Shown here: positions 19,770-30,400 of the stretch, piece after piece | How positions within the stretch are numbered: the stretch's first letter is position 1 | How the letters are laid out: every line of letters starts with the position of its first letter | NCBI RefSeq assembly: GCF_038502225.1 | Contig: NW_027196399.1 | Coordinates: forward strand, 1 to 64,000 | DNA length: 64,000 nt | Direction: 5' to 3' | DNA from: Cherax quadricarinatus | Lineage: Eukaryota; Arthropoda; Malacostraca; Decapoda; Parastacidae | The notes under the pieces: model-generated | Databases searched by the model: none | The model's input: only the letters and a program-made list of their open reading frames with translations | Told to the model about the DNA's origin: nothing | Position numbers and translations under genes: made by a program

Positions 19770-20103
19770 GACTCACGAAATCGTAATGACACGATTGCAA
19801 ACAAACCATACCCCAGCCGGGATTGAGAGAGTCTCAAAACTCCAGCCCGTCGCGTTAGCCACTAGACCAGCTAGCCACAATAAGATTCGTCCAACTAGGT
19901 ATATTTCTACACCATAGGAAGGTTAGCACAGGCACCACTGTGACCACAAATGCAAATTTTTACAGACGAATCTCCAGCTAGCGCGGCCGTGACGAACTCT
20001 AGCTCAAGTCCCTTCACTGCCGTCAACATGACTCACGAAATCGTAATGACACGATTGCAAACAAACCATACCCCGGCCGGGATTGAACCCGCGGTCAGAG
20101 AGG
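19770..20103 (-). mobile_element. tRNA-derived SINE, permuted copy, with 11-bp TSD
   Basis: The insertion is bounded by GTTGAAATTAT at 19759-19769 and 20104-20114. Read on the minus strand it starts inside a tRNA-like region (GACCGCGGGTTCAATCCC, a B-box). It then runs through a 45-nt segment ending GATTTCGTGAGTC, a ~190-nt body, a nearly complete tRNA-like segment (CTAGCTGGTCTAGTGGCTAA, an A-box) and again the segment ending in GTGAGTC. The tRNA-like part is thus present one and a half times. A sister copy lies at 36067-36398. Confidence 0.8.
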
Positions 20104-20399
20104 GTTGAAATTATATTTCTAAACATTTACTGCTTTTGGCTATCTTTTGAGCTTATTGTATTCATCAGGATCACTGTGTCCATTAAATCTAGCATTTATT
20201 TTTCTTGTAGGTTCTGTTATGTTGGATCAATTATTATTATCATCAAAAAGAAGCGCTAAGCCACAAGGGCAATACAGCGCTGCAGGGTAAGGAAGGAAGC
20301 GAGGGTATTGGGCGGCAGAAGGGAGGGATGATCAGTAGGTTACAGAAAACAGCGGGGCAGGGGATAGTATGGGGGTAGAGGGTAGCAAGAGATTGAGGT

Positions 20400-23300
20400 A
20401 GAAAGGGCTGAAGGTATCAGAATTTGTGAAGTCAGTTGTTGTCAAAAAGTCAATGAGAGAGTCCGGATGAAAGGTGGGTCCATCAGCGAGAAGGGAAGCG
20501 AAGGTAAAGAGAGAGCAGCGGAGCGAAGACAACGACGGAGGTAAATTCTGCGTGCTCGTTGATAAAGTGGGCAGTCCAACAGAATGTGGCTGACTGATAA
20601 TGGAGCCTGGCAATTCTCACAGAGAGGAGCAGGGCGCCCCTCCATGAGATATCCATGAGTATGGCCAATGCGAAGACGAGAGAGAGTAGTCTCCCAACCT
20701 CGACACTGGTGATAAGAAGACGGCCAGTAACCTATACTCGGTTTAATGGATTGAAGTTTGTTATCGAGCATAGCAGACCAACGTTGTTGCCAACCGGTGT
20801 GAAGGTGGGGAAGATATTGCAGCAAAATAGTCCGTAAATGGAATACCTCTATATGAAACTGGTAGGTCATGTACTGCTGACCGCGCAGCAGTGTCTGCCT
20901 GTTCATTGCCCTGTACGTCAACATGACCAGGGACCCAACAAAAACCAACATCTTTATGCTTGGTAAAGATGCGGCATAGCCAAAGTTGCATACGGAGGAC
21001 TAAGGGGTGAGGTGTATCAAATTTCTGTATAGCCTGTAAAGCGCTAAGGGAGTCTGAGACAACCACAAATGATGACACAGGCATAGATGCAATACGGATA
21101 AGTGCTGCAAGGATGGCATACAATTCAGCAGTAAAAATACTAGCCGAAGATAGTAAATGCCCTCGTACGACGCTGTCCGGAAACACTGCTGTGAATCCTA
21201 CGCCGTCAGAAGACTTATAGCCATCTGTGTACACAGCAATGGCATGAGAATGAGAGTGGAAGTGGTCAAGAAAAAGAGAGCGGGAAGCGATCATAGACAG
21301 TTGGGCTTTCGAGCAAGGGAGAGAGAAAGAGCAGACTCGAACAGCTGGAACTTCCCAGGGGGGAAGGGAAAAGTGAGATGCTACATGAACATAGAAAGGT
21401 GGTAATTGAAGAGAAGACAAGAGCGAATGAAGGCAGAGAGAGAAGGGACGGAGTAAACAGGGGCGGCGAACAAATAATGTCTACTAATATCAGTGACCAT
21501 TCTATAAATGGAAGGATTGCGGAGATCATGAGAGCGTACATAGTAGCGAAGGCAATGGGCATCACGGCGATCGGATAAGGATGGAACGTTCGCTTCTGCA
21601 TAGAGGCTCTCGACAGGGGAAGAGCGAAAAGCACCAAGGCATAAACGTAATCCTTGGTGATGAATGGGGTTAAGGCTAGAGAGAGTAGCAGGAGATGCCG
21701 CTGAATATATCTGGTCACCATAATCGAGTTTCGATAAAATGAGGGTGGAATGTAGGCGAAGGAGGGTTCGACGATCAGCTCCCCATGAAAGATGAGCAAG
21801 GGTTTTAAGAAGGTTCAGCCAGCTGTGACAAGTTGCCTTCAGAGAGGTAATGTGAGGTTTCCAGGATAACCTACGGTCGAAGAGGAGGCCCAGAAAGTTG
21901 ACTGTATCACGTTCAGGGATACGGGAGCCATAGAGGTACAGAGGATGATCGGAGATGACAGAGTGTCTAGTGAAAGTAATTTGGTGGGTTTTAGTGCTGG
22001 AAAATTTAAACCCATGTGTGGTGGCCCAATTGGAAACACGGTCAACTGCATGCTGGAGAGAAACTGTGATGAGGCGACAGTCAGCACCTGCACAGGCAAT
22101 AGCGAAGTCATCAACATAAGAGTGATGACCAAATATTTGATGGAAGACTAGAGGCCAAATCATTAATAGCAAGGAGAAAAAGTGTTGTGCTCAGAACACA
22201 TCCCTGGGGGACACCTTCAGCTTGGATAAAGTCCGGGGAGAGCACATTATTAACCCGAACACGGAAATGCCTGTCAGTTAAAAAGTTCTTAAGGAAGGGC
22301 GGTAGATTGCCTCAAAGGCCTAAGGAGTGGGCTTGGGCTAAAATATTATACCTCCAAGTTGTGTCATATGCCTTCTCAAGGTCAAAAAATATGGCAATAA
22401 ATGAGTGGTTATTCGCAAAGGCATTACGAACATACGTATCCAAGCGTAGTAAGGGGTCTATGGTAGAACGTCCCTTACGAAAGCCATATTGACGAGTGGA
22501 GAGACTGTTGTGTGTCTCTAAATACCACACTAAACGTCTATTTACTAGGTGCTCCATCACTTTGCAAACTGCACTGGTAAGAGCAATGGGACGATAGTGG
22601 GAGGCTTCATGTCCCATAGTGCCTGGTTTGCGGAAAGGGAGAACAATGGCGGATTTCCACAGCTGTGGAAGAATTCCTTGTGACCAAATAAGATTGTAAA
22701 GGCGTAATAGGACTGCAAGGGCTGACTGATGTAAATGTTGTAGCATACGAATATGAATGTCGTCGGGCCCAGCTGCCGATGATCGGCAAGCTGAGAGTGT
22801 TGCCTCCAGTTCTTGAAGTGTAAAAGGCACATTATACTGTTCTTCTCTGAGAGAAGAAAAGTCCAAGGGTGCTAACTCTCTGGCAGACTTTGAGGAAAGA
22901 AATGAGGGGCATAGATGGAGTCCCTGAGAAATACGGACCAGATGATTGCCAATTTCATTGGCAACATCTAGTGGGTTTGCTATATCAACACCGGCAACCC
23001 GCAGAACAGGAGCCAGGTCAGGAGAATATTTACCACTCAGTTTTCGTACTTTTTTCCAGACTGCACTCAGAGGAAGCAGAGGTGATGGTGGAGACATAAT
23101 CTCGCCAGCAAGTGCATTTAGCGTCACGGATGACACGGTGAGCGATCGCACGCTTCTGCTTAAAATCAAGAAGTCTCTCCGTGGTTCTATTGTACAGGTA
23201 CCTGCCCTATGCAGCGCGTTTCAAACGTACTGCATGAGCACAAGCAGGAGACCACCAAGGCACGCATTTCTGAGAATGCCTGCCTGAAGTTTGGGGTATA

Positions 23301-24110
23301 CAATTAGAAGCTGCAGTTAAAACAGAGGACGAGAAGAGGTGTAAAAGCTCATCGATGGAGGACGAAGAAGGAACCTCTCTAAAAACAGTTAGGTGTGAGT
23401 AAATGTTCCAATTTGCCTGATCAAATTGCCAGCGTGGGATGCGAAGAGGTGGTGAATATGAGGGGGAAGTAAGAATGATTGGGAAATGATCGCTGTCATG
23501 TAAGTCCGGGAGAACAGACCAAGTGAAGTCTAATGCGGCGGAGGAAGAGCAGACTGAGAGATCGATGCAAGAGAGAGTGTGAGTCCGAGGATCAAAATGG
23601 GTGTGAGTACCTGTATTTAAAACATGGAAGGGGTGGGTGGCAAGAAAAGCCTCTAACTGAATGCCACGGGAATCACAGTGAGACCCTCCCCCCCCAGAGG
23701 AAATGATGGGCATTAAAATCGCCAAGTAACAGAATCGGTGGTGGTAATGACGAAACAAGAAAGGCAATATCCGGAATAGATAATGCCCGAGAAGGAGAGA
23801 GATATAAAGAACAGAGCGTATACCACCTATGCAAGTGGATACGGGCTGCTGTGTAATGCAGCGAAGTACGAACAAATAGCTGATGGTACGGAAAATCAGT
23901 GCGTAGAAGAAGGGCACTTTCATTAAAGGTCCCATCAGGAAAAGGATCAGAAGAATACAATAAATTATAGCCTGAGATGGGAGAGATAACAGCAGAGTGT
24001 AATTTTGGTTCCTGTAAGCAAACACCAACAGGGGAAAACTGGGAGAGTAACATCTGAAGCTCACCCGGATTACCCCTGAGGCCACGTATATTCCACTGTA
24101 AATAGGCCAT
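20400..24110 (-). pseudogene. LINE-I ORF2, frameshifted copy
   Basis: Starts at MAYLQWNIRG (24110), as in copy 1. The frame is carried in pieces: 24119-23673, 23690-23207, 23169-22312, 22172-21381, 21420-20761 and 20951-20442. The endonuclease (LLLGDFNAHHF), RT (FFDLEKAYDTTW, YVDDFAIA) and RNase H (TAELYAIL, GNEQADTAA) motifs are all recognisable, but at least five indels prevent one product. For function see the intact copy at 12717-16418. Confidence 0.9.
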
Positions 24111-24154
24111 GATTGGCAATGATAAAGATACTTGAAATCCACAGGTAAGGGTTC

Positions 24155-25982
24155 CTACGGACTACAGGGGTTAGAAAAGTCCACATGCGGAGGCAGCGGA
24201 AAACGTTCAAGCAGCGAAGGAACGGTGCGCTGTGAAGAAAGGAGTTGCGCAGATGGAGGAGAGGAGAGAGAAGGAACAGAGGGTGGATCAGTGCCCATTG
24301 ATGGTTTGGTCTCTGCAATATATTCAGAGATTGTTTCAAGCGTTTCGGAATTCAGAGACGTCGTATGGGAGACAATATTGGAGATGGTAAGAGGAGGATG
24401 AGTAAAGATTGGAACTGTAATGGACTGTACCAATGTAGGGGGGGGGGGGCAAAAGGGTGGAGGGAACTGGAGAAGAAGCGTGGAAGGGGACAGAAGAGGC
24501 AGAAACCTGGGAGGGAACAGGGGAGGTAGGTATAGTATGAGGAGGAGGGTGAAACTCTACACTTGTAACAGAGCCAGTGAGAGGGGAAGAACCCGGTACA
24601 GAGACAGGGAAGGTAAAATGAGGAGGTGGAAGAAGGGAAGGAGGGGTTAAAGGACCTTTTTTTGACTTCTGAGAAGTAGAGGGACGATTGGGAGGTGTCG
24701 TACGAGGTCTCGTCGATACTGAGGCTGGTGAGGGAGAACACGAAGAAGCGAGAACAGACCGAGGCGTTGAAGTAGGGACGTCTGAGCCTAGGACAGCAAA
24801 AGAATTAGATACAGGAGTGACTATGGGAGAGGTAACTACAGAGGAGGTTGCAGAAGATGGAACCCTAGAAGTGGGGGGACGTTTTGAAACACGGGAATAA
24901 GAAACACGAGGTAGTCTCCCTTGGAGGCGGAGATGAGAAACTGCCATGGCATAAGGAAGACCTTCTGTCTCTTTGAGGTAACGGATTTCCCACTCATTTA
25001 AGTAGACTTGGCAACGGCGAGAGTACGAAGGGTGAGCCTCATGACAATTAAGGCAAGAGGGAGGTTGATTGCAAGACGTATTAGAATGGTCATCGGCACC
25101 ACAGACTGGGCATTCGGCTGTGGATCTGCAATATTTCGCTGGATGGCCAAATCGCCAGCAATTTCTACACTGTTGCGGTGTAGGGATCACCTTTCGAACT
25201 TGTAACCAATGTCCTGCTACATAAACTGAGGATGGGAGTTCACGGCTGTCAAAAGTTAAACGAGCCACATTGCTAGGGTATCGTCTCCGCCCGTGGGCAG
25301 GAAGAACATAAGTGTCTACCTTGAGGATTGGGAGATCTTGGAGTTCCAGCTGTTCAAGAATGTCATTGCCATATGTCTAGAAATTTTGTTGAACAATGGT
25401 ATGGGAAAGAAGAGAAAGATCATGAGCTTGGGTAGCATTCTGTACCGTGATGATGCGCGTACCGCTCTTAAGAGCATGAAAAGAAATATCTTTACCAACA
25501 TGGCGTAGGAGTGCCTTGCCAATACTGTGGTCGGAAAGATAGGCGGTAGAGGAAGTCGGTCATAAAGTGAAGAATTTAGTCCATTGCACAGTCTGAAACT
25601 GAGCGTGGAAAGGGAGTGCAGGACGTGTCGATCTTTTCTGAGAAGAACGAGAAGGTGGAGAAGTATCATCAGCAGGTAATTGTCGTTGCCATTTAGGCGT
25701 GGGACCAGAGTTGGTCCGACGTGGAATGGGCCGGCGATTCGAAAATTGCCGCACCGTAGAGGGAGAGGCCGGAAGCATAGTCAAAGGAGAGAGGAGGTCA
25801 GATAAATCAAAGGAGTCAGTCGAGACCTCAGTACCTGAAGCGGGTGAGGAAACAGCACCGGCAAGAGGTACAGAGGCATGAGGAGTGTCCGAAGAGTGGT
25901 CCAAAGACGAGGAAGGGTCAGAACGGGGTGTGGTATTAAGAAGGGGTCCGGGGGTACCAGGTTCATGGATTGGGTTCTCCAT
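24155..25982 (-). pseudogene. LINE-I ORF1, broken copy with internal deletion
   Basis: Starts MENPIHEPGT at 25982. A stop interrupts it after TKFFTL (about 25560). Compared with copy 1, roughly 75-80 bp are missing near 25405, between the segments that in copy 1 encode QNFQSCGND and AQAHDLSLL. From 25268 the frame is open again through the three CCHC knuckles (CRNCWRFGHPAKYC and following). A further shift lies near 24430. Confidence 0.88.
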
Positions 25983-26599
25983 GGTTAGGTTACTTCTTTC
26001 TTTTTGTTTTTAAGAAAAAAAAAGAAAGAAGAAAAAAAAAGAATAAAAAAATGGGGGGACCGGGGAGGGATAGGTCCTAGGAGGAATGAAAGGGCCAGAA
26101 ATCTCCCTCCGCGCCCAAGAGGACCTCAGCACCGCAAGTAGCATAGATGCAGCATGGAACCCGTGCCATACCCTACCCATCATGCCAGTAAACCAGCAAT
26201 CCGGGATAGCAACCTCACATCTGCCGAGCTACCTCGGTGGACAAAAGAGAGGGCGGCCGGATATCCGCCACAAAGCATACCTCCTTCGGCCACCACCCCC
26301 GGAATCCAAAAGGTGGCTTCCAGAGATACACCCGTCGCCCGAAAGACACCCAAAGCCACTCTCCGGGATACCGGAGAGGGATTGGGACATCCCCAGGCGA
26401 TCCAGATTCCACGGCAAACTACGCCACCGCCAAGAACCTCAACAGAATGGGATGGACCCCGGTACCCTTTCCCCTACCTAGGAACTAGTGCGCTTGTGGG
26501 AAAAATCCCAAAGGCCAAAAAGAGGAAGGGCAAAAGGGAGGGGTGGGGAGGGGGAGGAGGAAAGGGAAAAGGGGAGGATGAGATAGGGAAGGGGGGATT

Positions 26600-26697
26600 G
26601 GGGGGTAATTAGGTTCGGTCTGAGGAAGGAGACCGACAGGTCTAATTCCTCAGACCAAGAGCCTCTTCACCAAGCCAAGGAGCCCCCCTTGAAGAGG
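26600..26697 (-). ncRNA. Candidate HDV-like ribozyme fold at the LINE-I copy 2 5' end
   Basis: Same fold as at 19037-19134. P1 is 26697-26691 with 26668-26662; P2 is GGGGGG (26688-26683) with CCCCCC (26605-26600); the joining segment CCTAATTA is 26613-26606. The first P1 base is exactly next to the target-site duplication, where a ribozyme that cleaves in front of its own 5' base would define the RNA end. Inference only. Confidence 0.5.
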
Positions 26698-26711
26698 TAT
26701 GTTGGATCAAT

Positions 26712-27116
26712 GCAAACATATTTTGCTTTCAAAACCTTCAGAGCTCCTGGGGTTATGTTCTATGTGAGTCTGTTTTTAATTCTAAGTAATAGCAATATGG
26801 GTGGTGCTGCACAGGTGGTGACAAGTACAGGAGTACTTCCCACTTCTATGCTAAAGTCCATTATCTAAGGTTGTACACATGGCGTTGATTCTCCGGCTTT
26901 CAGAAGATAATACAGTACTGTATTGTATCGTTTAGGATGTTCAGCTAAATATATTATTAATTCTGGCTTATTTTGGTAGAAATACATGTTGCTCATAAGA
27001 CTAAATGATTGTGACACTATTTCTAGTGATACTGAAATTCCCAAATGAGTGTTAAAAATACTAATGACTATAAATCAATGTGATCATGAAATCTACACAA
27101 AATTAAAATATGCAGT
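26712..27116. other. Unannotated stretch downstream of RPF1
   Basis: No ORF or repeat recognised. A minus-strand ATTAAA (26774-26779 on the plus strand as TTTAAT) could serve as a polyadenylation signal for RPF1; no AATAAA was seen in this interval. Confidence 0.35.
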
Positions 27117-27342
27117 TTAACCCTTAAACGTTTAGGTCCAAAGAGATCGACGTTCAAATTCATAGTGCTACAAAAGTAGATCTACTTTTTTTTTTACATA
27201 TTCTCAAATATAACAAAAAAAAATGTAGATAAAATTTTTTTACGTGTTTTCAAATGTAAAACAAAAAAGAAGATCTACATTTTTTACATACTTTCAGATG
27301 TTGAAAAAACGTATATATACGTTTGGACCATTTAAGGGTTAA
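27117..27342. mobile_element. Small TTAA-flanked MITE
   Basis: TTAA lies at 27117-27120 and 27339-27342. Both ends read TTAACCCTTAAA inward, and subterminal GGTCCAAA is present on both sides. The interior carries repeated GTAGATCTAC-like palindromes, which also occur near the left end of the element at 33131. It lies just downstream of the RPF1 stop codon and may be in its 3' UTR. Confidence 0.75.
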
Positions 27343-27417
27343 TATATTGGGAACAGTCATCCTTTATAAAACAAAAATTTTATGCAATAGTTAAACAAGC
27401 CCAACAAGAAAAAAATA

Positions 27418-30400
27418 TTAAAGGAAAAATTTTCGCCTAGATGTTTCCATTTCATGTCTCTTGAGAGTCCACTCATAGTCTCCTTCAAAAGCCCCCTGTT
27501 GTAACCACTGCAGTCGCAAGGTGAACCTTGGTCCCAGTTCTCGCAACTTTACCTTCTCTCGATTCTTGAATTCGTACCTGTAATAGAAATTAATCTGGTG
27601 AATCTGGAGGGGTGTTAATGTCGCAGTTTAAAAACTGTAGTGTAAAGCACCCTTCTGGCAAGACAGTGATGGAGTGAATGATGGTGAAAGTTTTTCTTTT
27701 TCGGGCCACCCTGCCTTGGTGGGAATCAGCCAGTGTGATAATAAATAAAAAAAATAAAATTATGAAATACTACAGGGAAGCTATTTTTTCCTTTAATAAA
27801 ATTATGAAAAACTATAATTAATTATATCTAAGTTTCCTTTAGTTATGTCAATATATTTCCTACTAAACATTTATATCTGTTGCATAACTTCAGACAATAA
27901 CCCAGTCATTCTTTTTATAAAAGTGCATAGTTTATTTTTTAAAATACAGTGGTCGCTCGATAGTCGTCCTTTTTCAGAAATCGTCGCGTTATTTTCGTCC
28001 AAACATTGGCTCGCAAATGGTCAGTTGACGCGCTAATCGTTGTTCATCCTGGACGCGTACTCACGGCTCTGAGCCACCTCGGCCTCCCTTCCCAGCCAGT
28101 GTGCCATTGTTTACCAGTGAGTGACAGTCCCCTCACCTGTTCATACGAAATATTTCATAATAATCCATTCATTTTAGTGCTTGCAAGTGCTAAATAAGCT
28201 ACCATGGCCCCAAAGAAAGCTCCTAGTGCCAAGCCTTTGGTAAAGGTGGTGAGAAATACGATTGAATTTAAGAAAAACATCATTGAACAATATGAAAGTG
28301 GCGTACATGTGGCCAAACTGGCCAGGATGTTTAACAAACCCCATACAATCATATCTTCCATCGTGGCAAAGAAAAAGGAAATCAAGGAAGCTGTTGTTGC
28401 TTGGAGAAAATTGTGCCCAGATTGTGTCCACAAGAGGGATTTTGAAGGGTTTGTGGCTGACCCTGAAGAGCCTATGTCAGTTGTGAAATCTATTGTGGCA
28501 TTGGGGAGTTCCATGGGTTGGATGCGAGTGTGGAGGATGTGGAAGAGTTGGTGGAGGACGACAACGAAGAGCTTCAGCAGGAACAGTAACAGATCGCAGC
28601 CCAGAATCTTGCTGCCGAGGAGGAAGAGAGATGGAAGAAGGTGCCTTCTTCAGAAATTAAGGAGATTTTTGAAATGTGGGGTAGGATGGAAAGATTTATG
28701 GAGAAACATCACCCTGAGAAGGATATTGCAAGCCATATTGGCAACTTGTACAGTGACAGTCTTGACCCATTTTAGGGAAGTTTTAAAGACGCCAGAAACA
28801 GAGCTCTCTGGACACTTTTTTTTGCGAGACAGGACTCCATTGACTCTCAAGCTGGTCCTAGTGGCATTAAGAAACAGAGAAGAGATGTATGTAACCTCCA
28901 GAAAAGGACTTGGTACCTGAGGTGTTGATGGAAGGGGATTCCCCTTCCAAACAGTAACTAATCCAATCTCTCTCCTCCTCCAGTCTTCCATACACTAAGA
29001 AGAATCACCAATAAAGGTAAGTGTTATGCTGTTAATGTTTCATTCATGTCCCATTGTATTGTTTATGTACTATGTCTATATTTCATGTAAAAAAATTTTT
29101 TTTAATACTTCTGGGTATCAGGAACGGATTAATTGTATTTACATTATTTCTTATGGGGAAAATTGATTAAAAAATCGTCTATTTCGATTAATGATGATAA
29201 ACGAGGGACCACTGTACTAGGTGTCCACAAAGTCATTTTCCAATCTCATTTTTTTATGTGCAACAAAATGCCATTTTCTGCATATGATAGATAAACTAAG
29301 CTTTCATACACCTTCCCAGTTGTTCAATCTATGCAATTTCAACACATACAACTCATGGCCCATATCTAACCACTACTGCTGTTTATTTAACATACGTGTA
29401 CTGGTAACCTAGGTAGTAGGTTGGTAAACAGCAACCGCCCAGGGAGGTACTACCGTCCTGCCAAGCGAGTGTAAAACATGATGGCAGGATTGCTGGTGTC
29501 TTTTGTCTGTCTCATAAACATGCAAGATTTCAGGTATGTCTTGCTACTTCTACTTACACTTAGGTCACACTACACATACATGTACAAGCATATATATATA
29601 TACACACCCCTCTGGGTATTCTTCTATTTTCTTTCTAGTTCTTGTTTATTTCTTTTCTCCATGGGGAAGTGGAACAGAATTCTTCCTCCGTAAGTCATGC
29701 ATGTTATAAGAGGCGACTGAAATGCCGGGAGCAAGGGGCTAGTAACCCCTTCTTCCATATAAATTACTAAATTTAAAAGAGAAACTTTCGTTTTTCTTTT
29801 TGGGCCACCCTGCCTTGGTGGGATATGGCCGGTGTGTTGAAAGAAAGAGAGTGTACTGGTAAATGTGTACGGTGTGCCTTTTCTGTTGTTTATTCTTGCA
29901 CAGAATGTTTTAATTTTTCCTACTGGTATCTGGAAAATGTCAGACTATAAAACACCTCCCCACAAGAAGCCTCATTATATTGTTATACATTACCAATACA
30001 GTGGACCCCCGCATAACGATTACCTCCGAATGCGACCAATTATGTAAGTGTATTTATGTAAGTGCGTTTGTACGTGTATGTTTGGGGGTCTGAAATGGAC
30101 TAATCTACTTCACAATATTCCTTATGGGAACAAATTCGGTCAGTACTGGCACCTGAACATACTTCTGGAGTGAAAAAATATCGTTAACCGGGGGTCCACT
30201 GTATATATATAACTAAGACACATGTAACAGGTGAGATATTTGCCTGCTCAACAGGTATCTTCATCCTAAATACAGGAGAAGAAAGTAGTAGTGATGTAGA
30301 TATGAGGTGATTATTCCCTCAGCCTTAGTCTGCGTTCACTTCATTAGCTTTCACATTGATCAATTTATGGAGCTGAATACACACAAAGGCTAAGGGGCTG

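Larger units (their letters stand above)
20232..26697 (-). mobile_element. LINE-I copy 2: full length, defective, with 14-bp TSD
   Basis: Flanked by TATGTTGGATCAAT at 20218-20231 and 26698-26711. The 5' end abuts the duplication directly at CCTCTTC (26697), proving that the natural 5' terminus of the element is that nucleotide. Both ORFs are broken. The right-hand duplication lies downstream of the RPF1 gene. Copy 2 and copy 1 are close relatives throughout, including UTRs. Confidence 0.95.

Noticed and set aside
28204..28920. Host TIGD-like domesticated gene
   Set aside because: It lies between intact CAGTGG terminal repeats and TA duplications, and lacks the DDE domain; it is an internally deleted transposon.
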